Made by a program: the position numbers and the translations under genes. A model generated the notes under the pieces. That model was not told where the DNA came from. It saw only the letters and a program-made list of their open reading frames with translations, and did not search any database. DNA of 64,000 bases from Gammaproteobacteria bacterium. Lineage in GTDB: Bacteria; Pseudomonadota; Gammaproteobacteria; Thiohalomonadales; Thiohalomonadaceae. The stretch spans positions 1 to 64,000 of the forward strand of contig JAPHTQ010000061.1 of the NCBI GenBank assembly GCA_026196275.1, written 5' to 3'. Shown in pieces: positions 19,314-29,316 of this stretch; the stretch's first letter is position 1; the number at the start of each line of letters is the position of its first letter.

Positions 19314-20696
19314 GTGACACGTAAATATTTCGGTACCGACGGCATTCGGGGCAGGGTGGGGGAGTTTCCCATTACCCCGGAGTTCGTGTTGAAGCTGGGC
19401 TGGGCGGTTGGTCGGGTACTGGCCCGTGGTGACGGCGGCAAGGTGGTGATCGGCAAGGATACCCGTATCTCCGGTTATATGTTTGAGTCCGCCCTGGAGG
19501 CGGGCCTCTCTGCCGCCGGCGTCGACATCCTATTGCTTGGCCCCATGCCCACGCCGGCCATTGCCTACCTGACCCGCACCTTGCATGCCGATGCCGGTAT
19601 CGTGATCAGCGCCTCGCACAATCCGTTCGAGGACAACGGTATCAAGTTTTTCTCCGGTGACGGCACCAAGCTGCCCGATGAGGTGGAGCTTGCCATCGAG
19701 GCGGAACTGGACAAGCCGATGGAGATGGCGCCAGCCGCTACCCTGGGCAAGGCGCGTCGGGTGGTCGATGCCGCCGGACGCTATATCGAATTTTGCAAAA
19801 GCGCCTTCCCCAACGCCCTCGACCTCAAAGGCCTGAAAATGGTGGTGGATTGCGCCAACGGGGCTACTTATCACGTGGCGCCCGATGTGTTCCGTGAGCT
19901 TGGCGCGAAGGTGGTCACTCTGGGGGATGAGCCGGACGGCCTCAATATCAATGTCAACTGCGGTTCGACCCACCCCCATGCATTGCAGGAGGCGGTACTG
20001 GTACAGGGGGCGGATCTCGGGATCGCCTTTGATGGTGATGGCGATCGCGTAGTGATGGTCGACCGTAATGGGGAACTGGTTGATGGTGATGAGTTGCTCT
20101 ACATCATTGCCGCGGCTCGCCACCGGCAGGAGGGAGTGCCCGGTGTGGTCGGCACACTGATGACCAATCTGGGGATGCAGCATGCACTGGAGAGGGTCGG
20201 TATCGACTTTGTCCGGGCCAATGTCGGTGACCGTTACGTGATGGAGATGCTGCGGCAGAACGGCTGGAGTCTGGGTGGTGAAGGTTCCGGTCATCTGATC
20301 TGCCTCAACTGCACCACCACCGGTGACGGTATTATCGCTGCACTACAGGTATTACGGGCGATGGTGGAGCTGGACAAGGCGCTGCACGAGCTCAAATCGG
20401 GCATGACCAAGTATCCGCAAACTCTGATCAACGTACGGCTCGCCAGAGGCAAGAATGTGATGGAGATGCCGGCGCTGGTCGAGGCGGTGGGCAAGGCCGA
20501 GACGCAGCTGGGCGAGCGGGGGCGCGTTCTGTTGCGCCCCTCCGGCACCGAACCCCTGATTCGGGTGATGGTCGAGGGGGAGGATGTCGCACAGGTCGCC
20601 AGGATTGCCGCCGAGCTGGCCGATGTGGTGCGGCAGCTTACCGGTGGGGAGGCTGAACAGGCCGGGCCGAGTACCAAAGAGGGTGTTCCGCATTGA
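19314..20696 (+). CDS. glmM: Phosphoglucosamine mutase
   Basis: A 460-residue enzyme interconverting glucosamine-6-P and glucosamine-1-P for peptidoglycan and LPS synthesis. The phosphoserine loop is [14 protein letters not shown] with S101 as the phosphorylated serine, followed by the metal loop [11 protein letters not shown], the sugar-binding GGEGSGHLI and the C-terminal [14 protein letters not shown] phosphate-binding loop. The GTG at 19314 was chosen because GGGGGAG lies 3 nt upstream and the product then starts [12 protein letters not shown]; the frame is open to 19281. The C-terminus (about the last 15 residues) extends beyond the E. coli protein. Confidence 0.97.
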   Translation: MTRKYFGTDGIRGRVGEFPITPEFVLKLGWAVGRVLARGDGGKVVIGKDTRISGYMFESALEAGLSAAGVDILLLGPMPTPAIAYLTRTLHADAGIVISASHNPFEDNGIKFFSGDGTKLPDEVELAIEAELDKPMEMAPAATLGKARRVVDAAGRYIEFCKSAFPNALDLKGLKMVVDCANGATYHVAPDVFRELGAKVVTLGDEPDGLNINVNCGSTHPHALQEAVLVQGADLGIAFDGDGDRVVMVDRNGELVDGDELLYIIAAARHRQEGVPGVVGTLMTNLGMQHALERVGIDFVRANVGDRYVMEMLRQNGWSLGGEGSGHLICLNCTTTGDGIIAALQVLRAMVELDKALHELKSGMTKYPQTLINVRLARGKNVMEMPALVEAVGKAETQLGERGRVLLRPSGTEPLIRVMVEGEDVAQVARIAAELADVVRQLTGGEAEQAGPSTKEGVPH

Positions 20697-20768
20697 TTTA
20701 TCGGCGCCATGGCGGTAAGCTTCGCGGCTAATTTCTTCTAACACGGATATAGAGACGGGGAAGCGACA

Positions 20769-21521
20769 ATGCGACAGAAGCTCGTTGCCGGTAACTGGAA
20801 AATGAACGGCTCCAAGGCCAGCATCAAGGCGTTGCTGGATGGTATCAAGCAGGGCATTGGTGATGTTCAGTCTGCCGAAGTTGCCGTCTGTCCCCCGTTT
20901 GTCTACCTCGGTGAGGTCGAGTCCCAGTTGCAGGGTACACCCATCGTCTGGGGTGCACAGAACCTCAGTACCGAGGAGAAAGGGGCCTTTACCGGTGAAA
21001 TAGCCGCATCCATGATCAACGACTTCGGCTGCAAATATGTGATCGTGGGTCACTCCGAGCGCCGCAGCCTGTACGGTGAAGATGATGCACTGGTGGCGAA
21101 GAAATACCGTGTTGCCCGCGCCGCCGGTCTCAGGCCGATCCTCTGCATCGGCGAGACCCTGGAAGAGCGCGAAAAAGAGGTGACCAATGAGGTGGTGGCA
21201 CGTCAGATCGCGGCGGTAATCGATCTCGAAGGTGTCGCTGCCCTGGCTGATGGGGTGATCGCCTACGAGCCGGTATGGGCTATCGGTACCGGCAAGACCG
21301 CCTCTCCTGAGCAGGCTCAGGAGGTTCACAAGTTTATCCGTGAGCAGATCGCCGCCAGTGATGCTGAGGTTGCCCGGAAGGTACAGATTCTCTACGGTGG
21401 CAGCATGAACGCCGGCAATGCCGTCGAATTGCTCGCCCAGGAAGACATCGATGGTGGTTTGATCGGTGGCGCGTCACTCAAGGCCGAAGACTTCCTGACT
21501 ATTTGCCGCGCCGCCGGTTAA
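20769..21521 (+). CDS. tpiA: Triosephosphate isomerase
   Basis: A 250-residue TIM barrel interconverting dihydroxyacetone phosphate and glyceraldehyde-3-phosphate. Catalytic residues are visible: Asn and Lys in GNWKMNG (N9, K11 region), His in VGHSERR and Glu in AYEPVWAIGTG; the phosphate loop is YGGSMNAGNA. The insertion of tpiA between glmM and secG is common in Chromatiales, Xanthomonadales and Pseudomonas. It is followed 22 nt later by secG. Confidence 0.98.
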   Translation: MRQKLVAGNWKMNGSKASIKALLDGIKQGIGDVQSAEVAVCPPFVYLGEVESQLQGTPIVWGAQNLSTEEKGAFTGEIAASMINDFGCKYVIVGHSERRSLYGEDDALVAKKYRVARAAGLRPILCIGETLEEREKEVTNEVVARQIAAVIDLEGVAALADGVIAYEPVWAIGTGKTASPEQAQEVHKFIREQIAASDAEVARKVQILYGGSMNAGNAVELLAQEDIDGGLIGGASLKAEDFLTICRAAG

Positions 21522-21543
21522 ACGCAGGTTTGGATAGAAATTA

Positions 21544-21903
21544 ATGGAAACAGTAATTCTGATCGTTCATGTTCTTGCTGCGGCTACACTGGTAGCGCTC
21601 ATCCTGCTGCAACAGGGCAAGGGTGCCGATATGGGTGCAGCATTCGGTAGCGGCGCCTCCTCGACTGTCTTTGGCAGTCAGGGATCTGCCTCTTTCCTGA
21701 CGCGCGGCACCGCGACGCTGGCCACGATCTTTTTCATCACCAGCCTCAGTCTGGCCTATTTCACCAATCAGGGTACTTCACGCAGCAGTGTGACAGAATC
21801 CGTGATGGAAAGGGTTGACGCCGAGGCGCCCGTTGAAGAAGATATGCCGTCCGTTCCGGCAGCCCCTGCGGCACCGGTAGACGATGTCCCTGCGACGAAT
21901 TAA
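21544..21903 (+). CDS. secG: Preprotein translocase subunit SecG
   Basis: A 119-residue inner-membrane subunit of SecYEG. It has two membrane helices (about residues 3-22 and 52-72) separated by the conserved loop [28 protein letters not shown]. The C-terminal tail is acidic and rich in Pro, Ala and Val ([18 protein letters not shown]), a common low-complexity SecG ending. The tRNA-Leu gene begins 11 nt after the stop codon, the same secG-leuU linkage as E. coli, so the two are probably co-transcribed. Confidence 0.95.
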   Translation: METVILIVHVLAAATLVALILLQQGKGADMGAAFGSGASSTVFGSQGSASFLTRGTATLATIFFITSLSLAYFTNQGTSRSSVTESVMERVDAEAPVEEDMPSVPAAPAAPVDDVPATN

Positions 21904-21914
21904 AAACCCTATTT

Positions 21915-21999
21915 GCCGAAGTGGTGGAATTGGTAGACACGCTATCTTGAGGGGGTAGTGGGGAAACCCGTGCCGGTTCGAGTCCGGCCTTCGGCACCA
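21915..21999 (+). tRNA. leuU: tRNA-Leu (anticodon GAG)
   Basis: An 85-nt cloverleaf with acceptor GCCGAAG / CTTCGGC, discriminator A and encoded CCA. The D arm is GTGGAATTGGTAGACAC, and the anticodon arm CTATC-TTGAGGG-GGTAG has anticodon GAG. A long class-II variable arm (gggaaaccc) and a T arm GCCGG-TTCGAGT-CCGGC complete it. Strongly similar to E. coli leuU and in the same position after secG. Confidence 0.97.
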
Positions 22000-22008
22000 T
22001 ACATGAAT

Positions 22009-22043
22009 AAGCCCGTAGTCAGGTTTCTGCTATGGGCTTTTTT
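22009..22043 (+). terminator. Terminator after secG / tRNA-Leu
   Basis: AAGCCCGTAG pairs with CTATGGGCTT (one wobble) around a short loop and is followed by TTTTTA, ten bases after the tRNA CCA end. Confidence 0.85.
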
Positions 22044-22091
22044 ATTAGGCCTGATGCCGTGACAGGAGAAATAGTACCGGGGAAGACCAGT

Positions 22092-22154
22092 CCGGTTTTG
22101 TTAGATAAAAACCGGTTAAAGGGACGCTATTGTACGATATTTGATCAATATCGT
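22092..22154. promoter_or_regulatory. Two palindromes upstream of the nuo promoter
   Basis: CCGGTTTT (22092-22099) and AAAACCGG (22108-22115) form perfect 8-bp arms. ACGATATT (22134-22141) and AATATCGT (22147-22154) form a second perfect 8-bp pair around TGATC. They lie 50-110 nt upstream of the nuo -35 box and look like operators for dimeric regulators. The second contains TTGATCAA but lacks FNR spacing. The 312-nt gap 22000-22311 otherwise holds only the terminator and promoter. Confidence 0.45.
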
Positions 22155-22204
22155 CTTATAGGAATAACTTTCTGAATTATAAACATTATCAGGTCAGGGG
22201 GTTC

Positions 22205-22234
22205 TTGACACCGAATCTTGCCGAAGCCTAAACT
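22205..22234 (+). promoter_or_regulatory. Sigma-70 type promoter of the nuo operon
   Basis: A perfect TTGACA -35 box (22205-22210), an 18-nt spacer and TAAACT (22229-22234) as -10 box, 78 nt before the nuoA start. No other promoter as good is seen in this gap. Confidence 0.65.
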
Positions 22235-22311
22235 CGTCAGACTAAATAACAACGTCGATTCATGCATGCTGTTGGTAGACGGTGTGTGACTTTAGGGGTT
22301 GAGGTCGCTAC

Positions 22312-22668
22312 ATGCTAGAGAACTATTTACCCGTCCTGATCTTTATCGCTATCGGCATTGCCTTCGGCGGTTTTATGATCCTCATGGGATTTCTGCTGGG
22401 ACCGCGCAAGCCCGACAGTGAAAAGCTCTCCGCCTATGAGTGTGGTTTTGAAGCGTTTGAAGACGCACGCATGAAGTTCGATGTGCGTTACTATCTCGTT
22501 GCAATCCTCTTCATTATTTTCGATCTCGAGATCGCCTTCCTCTTCCCGTGGGCCATTGTGTTGCGGGATATCGGCATGTTTGGCTTCATGTCCATGGTGC
22601 TGTTCCTGGGCATTCTGGTGATCGGCTTTATCTATGAGTGGAAGAAAGGGGCGCTGCAATGGGAATAA
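22312..22668 (+). CDS. nuoA: NADH-quinone oxidoreductase subunit A
   Basis: A 118-residue membrane subunit of complex I with three helices (about residues 7-28, 62-83 and 88-110). The conserved loop [31 protein letters not shown] contains the typical YECG motif. It opens the 14-gene operon that runs from here to 37090. Its last 10 nt overlap nuoB. Confidence 0.97.
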   Translation: MLENYLPVLIFIAIGIAFGGFMILMGFLLGPRKPDSEKLSAYECGFEAFEDARMKFDVRYYLVAILFIIFDLEIAFLFPWAIVLRDIGMFGFMSMVLFLGILVIGFIYEWKKGALQWE

Positions 22669-23138
22669 TCGAAGGGCGTCTGGAGCAGGGCTTTGTTACC
22701 ACCTCGATGGATAGCCTGATCAACTGGGCGCGTACCGGTTCGATGTGGCCGATGACCTTTGGTCTGGCCTGCTGTGCGGTGGAGATGATGCACGCCGGTG
22801 CGGCACGTTACGATCTGGACCGCTTCGGCATCATGTTTCGTCCGAGTCCGCGCCAGTCGGATGTGATGATCGTTGCCGGCACCTTGTGCAACAAGATGGC
22901 CCCGGCGCTGCGCAAGGTTTACGATCAGATGCCCGAGCCGCGCTGGGTTATCTCTATGGGCTCTTGCGCCAATGGCGGTGGTTATTACCACTACTCCTAT
23001 TCGGTGGTTCGCGGCTGTGATCGCATCGTGCCGGTGGATATCTACGTTCCCGGCTGCCCGCCCACCGCCGAGGCACTGCTCTATGGCATTTTGCAGTTGC
23101 AGCAGAAAATCCGCCGAACCAATACCATTGCCCGTTAA
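22659..23138 (+). CDS. nuoB: NADH-quinone oxidoreductase subunit B
   Basis: A 159-residue peripheral subunit that carries the last iron-sulfur cluster (N2) before quinone. Cluster ligands are visible in LACCAVEMM (adjacent cysteines), [10 protein letters not shown] and [11 protein letters not shown]. The ATG at 22659 overlaps nuoA by 10 nt; an in-frame start at 22638 would lie wholly inside nuoA. The product begins [13 protein letters not shown] as usual for the short proteobacterial NuoB. Confidence 0.97.
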   Translation: MGIIEGRLEQGFVTTSMDSLINWARTGSMWPMTFGLACCAVEMMHAGAARYDLDRFGIMFRPSPRQSDVMIVAGTLCNKMAPALRKVYDQMPEPRWVISMGSCANGGGYYHYSYSVVRGCDRIVPVDIYVPGCPPTAEALLYGILQLQQKIRRTNTIAR

Positions 23139-23156
23139 CCAGCAGAATGTATAAAC

Positions 23157-23771
23157 ATGTCTGATTACTATCAGCAGTTGGCATCGCTCGTAGAGGAGCG
23201 CTTCAGCACACGCATTACGGCAACCCATGTTGAGTTCGGTGAGCTGACCGTGGAGCTGCCACGTGAACACCTGCGCTCGGTCTGCACCGCGCTGCGTGAT
23301 GAAGCGTCATTCCACTTTGAGCAGCTCATCGATCTGTGTGGCGTCGATTACCTCGATTACGGTAACGGAGTCTGGAGTGGTCCACGTTTCGCCGTGGTCT
23401 ATCACCTGTTGTCGGTAAAGAACAATCACCGCATTCGTCTCAGAACCTTTGTTGGCGATGAGATGCCACGGGTCGATTCGGTACTCGGGATCTGGAACAG
23501 CGCCGACTGGTATGAGCGCGAGGCTTTTGATCTTTTTGGTATCGTCTTTGAAGGCCATCCGGATCTGCGGCGTATTCTTACCGATTACGGGTTTATCGGC
23601 CATCCGTTCCGCAAGGATTTTCCACTCAGTGGCAATGTCGAGATGCGTTACGACCCGGAGCAGGGGCGTGTTATCTATCAGCCGGTCTCTATCGAGCCGC
23701 GCATGCTGGTGCCGAGAGTCATCCGTGATGATAACCGCTACCAGGAACCGGCGCCGGAAGGGGAGAGCTAA
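23157..23771 (+). CDS. nuoC: NADH-quinone oxidoreductase subunit C
   Basis: A 204-residue peripheral-arm subunit. The 30-kDa subunit signature ERESFDLFG is seen as [27 protein letters not shown] near residues 120-145, followed by [12 protein letters not shown]. It is a separate gene from nuoD, unlike the fused NuoCD of E. coli. Its stop codon is one base before the TTG start of nuoD. Confidence 0.97.
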   Translation: MSDYYQQLASLVEERFSTRITATHVEFGELTVELPREHLRSVCTALRDEASFHFEQLIDLCGVDYLDYGNGVWSGPRFAVVYHLLSVKNNHRIRLRTFVGDEMPRVDSVLGIWNSADWYEREAFDLFGIVFEGHPDLRRILTDYGFIGHPFRKDFPLSGNVEMRYDPEQGRVIYQPVSIEPRMLVPRVIRDDNRYQEPAPEGES

Positions 23772-23772
23772 G

Positions 23773-25029
23773 TTGTCCGAGATCCGTAATTTTACCCTCA
23801 ACTTCGGTCCGCAGCATCCGGCGGCACATGGTGTGTTGCGTCTGGTGCTGGAGATGGACGGCGAGGTCATTGTGCGCGCCGATCCCCATATCGGCCTGCT
23901 GCACCGGGCCACGGAGAAGCTGGCCGAGAGCAAGCACTATGTGCAGAGCCTGCCCTATATGGACCGGCTCGATTATGTCTCGATGATGTGCAATGAGCAC
24001 GCCTTCGTACTGGCCACCGAGAAGATGCTCGGTCTCGAAGTGCCGATCCGTGCCCAGTACATCCGGGTGATGTTCGATGAGATCACCCGCATCCTCAACC
24101 ACCTGTTGTGGATCGGCGCCCATGCCCTCGATGTGGGGGCGATGACCATGTTCATCTACGCCTTCCGTGAGCGCGAGGATCTGATGGACTGCTATGAGGC
24201 GGTGTCGGGGGCCCGGCTGCATGCGGCCTACTATCGCCCGGGTGGCGTCTATCGTGACCTGCCGGATAAGATGCCGCAGTTCCGTGGCGACTCCAAGTGG
24301 CACAGCGCCGATGAGATGAAGGCACTCAACGAAAACCGCGAAGGATCGCTGCTCGACTTCATTGAAGACTTTACCAATCGTTTCCCCGGCTACGTGGATG
24401 AATACGAAACTCTGCTTACCGACAACCGGATCTGGAAACAGCGCCTGGTCGATGTCGGGGTGATGTCGGCTGAGCGTGCCCTGCAGATGGGGCTGACCGG
24501 TCCGATGTTGCGTGGTTCGGGGGTAGAGTGGGACCTGCGTAAGAAACAGCCCTACGCGGTCTATGACAAGCTCGATTTCGATATTCCGGTGGGCACCAAC
24601 GGTGACAGCTATGACCGCTATCTGGTACGCATCGAGGAGTTCCGCCAGTCCAACCGCATTATCAGGCAGTGCATTAACTGGTTGCGCAACAATCCCGGTC
24701 CGGTGATGAGTGCCGATCACAAGGTCACAGCGCCGTCGCGCACCGAGATGAAAGAGGAGATGGAGGCGCTTATCCACCACTTCAAACTGGTCAGCGAGGG
24801 CTTTTCCATGCCCGAGGGTGAGGCCTACGCCGCGGTGGAGCATCCCAAGGGCGAATTTGGTATCTACTTTGTCTCCGATGGGGCGAACAAGCCCTATCGC
24901 ATGAAGATCCGGGCGCCGGGTTTTGCCCACCTGGCGGCGATGGACGAGATGGTGCGGGGCCACATGTTGGCCGATGTGGTGACCGTGATCGGAACCCAGG
25001 ACATTGTATTCGGGGAGGTTGACCGCTGA
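23773..25029 (+). CDS. nuoD: NADH-quinone oxidoreductase subunit D
   Basis: A 418-residue subunit that forms the quinone site with NuoB. Conserved blocks: [22 protein letters not shown] (its His lines the quinone pocket), HRGTEKL-type [25 protein letters not shown] and the C-terminal [18 protein letters not shown]. The TTG at 23773 was chosen because it gives the normal N-terminus and GAAGGGGAGA precedes it; the frame extends upstream into nuoC without meaning. It overlaps nuoE by one base (TGATG). Confidence 0.97.
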   Translation: MSEIRNFTLNFGPQHPAAHGVLRLVLEMDGEVIVRADPHIGLLHRATEKLAESKHYVQSLPYMDRLDYVSMMCNEHAFVLATEKMLGLEVPIRAQYIRVMFDEITRILNHLLWIGAHALDVGAMTMFIYAFREREDLMDCYEAVSGARLHAAYYRPGGVYRDLPDKMPQFRGDSKWHSADEMKALNENREGSLLDFIEDFTNRFPGYVDEYETLLTDNRIWKQRLVDVGVMSAERALQMGLTGPMLRGSGVEWDLRKKQPYAVYDKLDFDIPVGTNGDSYDRYLVRIEEFRQSNRIIRQCINWLRNNPGPVMSADHKVTAPSRTEMKEEMEALIHHFKLVSEGFSMPEGEAYAAVEHPKGEFGIYFVSDGANKPYRMKIRAPGFAHLAAMDEMVRGHMLADVVTVIGTQDIVFGEVDR

Positions 25030-25523
25030 TGTCAGAGGAGAAGATTACATTGCTGAGTGACGCCTCCCGCGCCGAAATCGATCGCTGGGTGGCGAAATAT
25101 CCGACCGAGAAGAAGCAGTCGGCGGTGATGGCCGCGCTGCGCATTGCCCAGGAGCAGAACGGTGGCTGGCTGAGCAACGAGCTTATCGAGGCCGTCGCCC
25201 ACTACCTGGAGATGGCGCCGATCGCCGCCTACGAGGTGGCCAGCTTCTACTCGATGTATGAGCTCTCCCCGGTCGGGCGGCACAAGATCAATATCTGCAC
25301 CAATATCTCCTGCATGCTGCGCGGTTCGGACGAGGTGGTGTCCCATCTGGAGCAGCGGCTCGGCATCAAGCTGGGCGAGACCACCGAGGATGGCCGCTTC
25401 ACCCTCAAGGAGGTCGAGTGCCTGGGCGCCTGTGTCAATGCGCCGATGTTCTCTATCGATAAAACGTACTATGAAAACCTGACACCCGAGACGATCGACA
25501 AGATCCTCGAGAACCTGGAGTGA
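25029..25523 (+). CDS. nuoE: NADH-quinone oxidoreductase subunit E
   Basis: A 164-residue thioredoxin-fold subunit of the NADH dehydrogenase module. The [2Fe-2S] (N1a) ligands are in CTNISCML and CLGACVNAPMF. The N-terminal helical segment YPTEKKQSAVMAALRIAQEQNGGWLS is typical. The start overlaps the nuoD stop codon. A 76-nt gap separates it from nuoF; nothing is recognised in that gap apart from the nuoF ribosome-binding region. Confidence 0.96.
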   Translation: MSEEKITLLSDASRAEIDRWVAKYPTEKKQSAVMAALRIAQEQNGGWLSNELIEAVAHYLEMAPIAAYEVASFYSMYELSPVGRHKINICTNISCMLRGSDEVVSHLEQRLGIKLGETTEDGRFTLKEVECLGACVNAPMFSIDKTYYENLTPETIDKILENLE

Positions 25524-25599
25524 AACGGGTGAGGGGAATGGTGAATATGCGCTGTTTTACGTTACATCTCATTGAAGGAGACTGCGGGGTGAGTGACCG

Positions 25600-26871
25600 G
25601 TGAGCAATCAAGTCTGTTTCCGTACCCTGCAGGTGGACAACTCCTGGACTCTGGATGCCTACCGTGAAAATGGCGGCTACCAGGTGCTGGAGAAGATCCT
25701 CAAGGAGAAGATCACTCCGGATGAGATTATCGCCGAGCTGAAAACCTCGGCCCTGCGTGGGCGTGGTGGTGCCGGCTTCCCCACCGGCCTGAAGTGGAGT
25801 TTCATGCCGCGTAACGTGGAGGGGCAGAAATACATCGTCTGCAACTCCGATGAGGGTGAACCCGGTACCTGCAAGGATCGCGATATCCTGCGCTACAACC
25901 CGCACCAGCTGATCGAGGGGATGGCCATCGCTGGCTACACCATCGGCGCTTCGCTGGGCTACAACTATATCCGTGGCGAGTTCTGGGAGCCCTACGAGCG
26001 GTTCGAGGCGGCGCTGGAAGAGGCGCGTGCGGCGGGTTGGCTGGGTGAGAATATCCTCGGTTCCGGTTTCGACTTCAACATCCATAGCCACCTCGGTGCC
26101 GGCGCCTATATCTGTGGTGAGGAGACCGCGTTGCTTGAGTCGATCGAGGGCAAGAAGGGGCAGCCGCGCTTCAAGCCGCCATTCCCGGCCAACTACGGTC
26201 TTTATGGCTGTCCGACGACGATCAATAACACCGAATCGCTCTCCTCGGTACCGGTGATCCTGAAAAACGGCGGCCAGTGGTTTCTCGATCTGGGCAAGCC
26301 GAACAATGGTGGCGACAAGATCTTCTCTGTCTCCGGTCATGTGAACAAGCCGGGAAACTATGAAGTCCCGATGGGGATGCCCTTTGCCGAGTTGCTGGAG
26401 CTGGCTGGCGGCGTGCGTGACGGTCACCGGCTCAAGGCGGTGATCCCCGGCGGCAGTTCGACACCGGTGCTGCCGGGCGAGATCGCCATGGGGATGAACA
26501 TGGATTACGACTCCATCGCCAAGGCCGGCTCCATGCTCGGTGCCGGCTCGGTTATCGTGATGGATGAGACCACCTGTATGGTCAAGGTACTGGCGCGTCT
26601 GTCGCACTTCTACTTCGAGGAGTCGTGTGGCCAGTGTACCCCCTGTCGCGAGGGAACCGGCTGGCTCGCCCGTGTGCTGCATCGTATCGAGCACGGTCAG
26701 GGTCGTCAGGAGGATCTGGACAAACTGGTCGATGTGGCCGGACGCATCGAGGGGAACACCATCTGTGCGCTGGGCGATGCGGCGGCGATGCCGGTGAAGA
26801 GCTTCCTCAGGCACTTCCGCGACGAGTTCCAGTACCACATCGACCACAAAAAATGCCTGGTTGGTGGTTAA
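25600..26871 (+). CDS. nuoF: NADH-quinone oxidoreductase subunit F
   Basis: A 423-residue subunit that binds NADH, FMN and the [4Fe-4S] cluster N3. Visible are the NADH/FMN glycine-rich loops [17 protein letters not shown] and [34 protein letters not shown], and the cluster motif [12 protein letters not shown] with the distant fourth cysteine in [13 protein letters not shown]. The start is GTG at 25600 in the context CGGTGAGC. The stop is followed 44 nt later by nuoG. Confidence 0.97.
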   Translation: MSNQVCFRTLQVDNSWTLDAYRENGGYQVLEKILKEKITPDEIIAELKTSALRGRGGAGFPTGLKWSFMPRNVEGQKYIVCNSDEGEPGTCKDRDILRYNPHQLIEGMAIAGYTIGASLGYNYIRGEFWEPYERFEAALEEARAAGWLGENILGSGFDFNIHSHLGAGAYICGEETALLESIEGKKGQPRFKPPFPANYGLYGCPTTINNTESLSSVPVILKNGGQWFLDLGKPNNGGDKIFSVSGHVNKPGNYEVPMGMPFAELLELAGGVRDGHRLKAVIPGGSSTPVLPGEIAMGMNMDYDSIAKAGSMLGAGSVIVMDETTCMVKVLARLSHFYFEESCGQCTPCREGTGWLARVLHRIEHGQGRQEDLDKLVDVAGRIEGNTICALGDAAAMPVKSFLRHFRDEFQYHIDHKKCLVGG

Positions 26872-26915
26872 TCCGCCGGCCAATGACAGCAAGCTGAACT
26901 GAAACGAGACTGGCG

Positions 26916-29282
26916 ATGGTAAACATCGAGATCAACGGAAAGGTGATAGAGACCCGTGACGGGGTGACGCTAATTGAAGCGGCTGATAGCGCCGGCATCA
27001 CGATCCCGCGTTTTTGCTATCACAGCAAACTGTCCATTGCAGCCAGTTGCCGTATGTGTCTGGTTGAGGTGGAGAAGGCGCCCAAACCATTGCCGGCCTG
27101 TGCCACACCGGTGAGCGAGGGGATGAAGGTCCATACCCGCTCGCCCAAGGCGATCGCCGCGCAGCGCAGCGTGATGGAATTTCTGCTGATCAACCATCCG
27201 CTTGACTGCCCGATCTGTGATCAGGGCGGGGAGTGTGATCTGCAGGAGATGGCCATGGGCTATGGCAGCGGCATCTCCCGTTACACCGAAGGCAAACGGG
27301 TGGTGCACAACCCTGACCTTGGCGCATTGATCGCCACCGACATGACCCGCTGTATTCACTGTACCCGTTGTGTCCGTTTTGGTCAGGAAGTGGCCGGCAT
27401 GATGGAGCTGGGTGCGCCGGGGCGCGGCGAGCACATGCATATCGGCACCTATATGGAAGGCACTGTCGACTCCGAACTTTCCGGTAACGTCATCGACCTC
27501 TGTCCGGTCGGCGCGCTGACCTCCAAACCCTATCGCTATACGGCCAGGCCGTGGGAGCTGCGCAGCTACCACAGTATCTCCCCGCACGACTGTGTCGGCA
27601 GTAATATCCGCGTCGATGTTCGCAATGGCAAGGCAATGCGTGTCGTGCCGCGCGAAAATGAGACAGTGAACGAGACCTGGATCGCCGATCGCGACCGCTA
27701 CAGCTACACCGCCAATGATCACCCCGAACGTCTGACCCAACCGATGATCAGGGAAGAGGGAGAGTGGATCGCCAGTGACTGGGATACCGCCCTGACCCGT
27801 GCCGCCGAGGGGTTGAAGGCGATCGCCGAACGGGACGGGGCGGAGCAGCTCGGCGCCCTCGCCTCCTACAGTGCCACCACCGAGGAGTTTTATCTGCTGC
27901 AGAAGCTGATGCGCGGCATCGGCAGCGGCAACATCGATCACCGCCTGCGTCAGGTGGATTTTCGTGACCAGGCCGAGCAGCCCGCCTACCCGGCACTGGG
28001 ACAGGCGATCCAGGATCTCGAGTTGCTGGACGCGGTCCTGCTGATCGGTTCAAACATCCGCAAGGACCAGCCGCTGCTGGCGCAACGGCTGCGCAAGGCA
28101 TCGCGCAACAACGGCGCACAGATCATGGCCATCAACGCGGTGGATTATGACTTTACCTTCCCGCTGGCGCAGAAGTGCATCACTACTGATCTGGGTGCAG
28201 AGCTGAGCGGGGTTCTGAAGGCGCTGCTGACACTGACCGGGGACAGTGCACCGGACTCTCTGCAGCCGTTGCTCACCGGGGTGGAGCCGAGCGAGGCGCA
28301 GCAAAACATTGCCGAAACCCTCAAGGCGGCGCCCCAGGCCACGGTGTTGCTGGGCAATACGGCGGCGTCCTATCCGGCCCGTGCCGAGCTGCAGGCGCTG
28401 GCGAATCTCATTGCCGAGCTGGCCGGAGCGCGTGTCGGTCTCCTCGCCGAGGGGGGTAACAGTGCCGGTGCCTGGCTTGCCGGCTGTCTTCCGCACCGCG
28501 AGGCAGGGGGCCGGGCCGCGACAGTCAGTGGCATGGACTGGCGCGCCATGGTCAAGGCGGGACTCAAGGGTTACCTGTCGCTGGGCATTGAACCGGAACT
28601 CGATTGCATCGAGTCGGCGGCAGTAACCAAGGCCATGGAGCAGGCGGAGTTTGTGGTGGCGCTGACGGCCTATACCGGTGAAGGGTTGATGGCGCAGGCC
28701 GATGTGCTGCTGCCGATTGGCACCTTCCTGGAAACGGCAGGCTCCTTTATCAACACCGAGGGTCACTGGCAGAGCTTCGGTGGTGTGGCTCGTGCGGCGG
28801 GCGAGTCACGCCCTGCGTGGAAGGTGCTGCGGGTACTGGGTAACCTGTTGGATCTCAATGGTTTTGCATACACCTCGGCAGAGACGATCCGCACTGAGAT
28901 GGAGGGGCTGTTCGGTGATGTGCCAATCGGAAATCGCAGTGAATGGACAATGAGCGAACCGACCAAACTGCATCAGGGATTGCTGCGTATCGCCGATGTG
29001 CCGATCTATGCGGTCGATCCCATGGTGCGCCGGGCAATGCCGCTGCAGGCCACGGCGGATGCACTCCTGGCTGTTCGGCTCTCTGCCAACAGCAGGACGC
29101 TGGAAAAATACGGCCTTGCCGACGGTGATCAGGCAACGGTGTCCCAGGATGGTGGCGAGGCAACCTTCATCGTCGCTGTTGATGAGCGATTGCCGGACAA
29201 TGCCGTCTATCTCCCGGCAGGCATTAGTGAGACACGAGGTTTGGGCGGCTCTTTCAGCCCGATACAACTGGCCAAGGCCTGA
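26916..29282 (+). CDS. nuoG: NADH-quinone oxidoreductase subunit G
   Basis: A 788-residue subunit with a chain of Fe-S clusters. The N-terminal ferredoxin-like domain has CYHSKLSIAASCRMCLVEVEK (N1b). The next region has HPLDCPICDQGGECDLQ (N5, with the His ligand type) and RCIHCTRCVRFGQEV with a later CPVGALTS (N4). The remaining two-thirds is a degenerate molybdopterin-oxidoreductase-like domain. It is shorter than E. coli NuoG (about 908), and no N7 cysteine set was identified. The molybdopterin-like part is the least conserved stretch of the operon. Confidence 0.96.
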   Translation: MVNIEINGKVIETRDGVTLIEAADSAGITIPRFCYHSKLSIAASCRMCLVEVEKAPKPLPACATPVSEGMKVHTRSPKAIAAQRSVMEFLLINHPLDCPICDQGGECDLQEMAMGYGSGISRYTEGKRVVHNPDLGALIATDMTRCIHCTRCVRFGQEVAGMMELGAPGRGEHMHIGTYMEGTVDSELSGNVIDLCPVGALTSKPYRYTARPWELRSYHSISPHDCVGSNIRVDVRNGKAMRVVPRENETVNETWIADRDRYSYTANDHPERLTQPMIREEGEWIASDWDTALTRAAEGLKAIAERDGAEQLGALASYSATTEEFYLLQKLMRGIGSGNIDHRLRQVDFRDQAEQPAYPALGQAIQDLELLDAVLLIGSNIRKDQPLLAQRLRKASRNNGAQIMAINAVDYDFTFPLAQKCITTDLGAELSGVLKALLTLTGDSAPDSLQPLLTGVEPSEAQQNIAETLKAAPQATVLLGNTAASYPARAELQALANLIAELAGARVGLLAEGGNSAGAWLAGCLPHREAGGRAATVSGMDWRAMVKAGLKGYLSLGIEPELDCIESAAVTKAMEQAEFVVALTAYTGEGLMAQADVLLPIGTFLETAGSFINTEGHWQSFGGVARAAGESRPAWKVLRVLGNLLDLNGFAYTSAETIRTEMEGLFGDVPIGNRSEWTMSEPTKLHQGLLRIADVPIYAVDPMVRRAMPLQATADALLAVRLSANSRTLEKYGLADGDQATVSQDGGEATFIVAVDERLPDNAVYLPAGISETRGLGGSFSPIQLAKA

Positions 29283-29316
29283 TAACAGAAATAGAGACGA
29301 GGCAGTGTGAGCTGAC

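Noticed and set aside
21761-22000. Minus-strand frame whose product starts MVPKAGLEPARVS
   Set aside because: This is the well-known false protein produced by reading the reverse complement of a tRNA-Leu gene; it overlaps the tRNA at 21915-21999.
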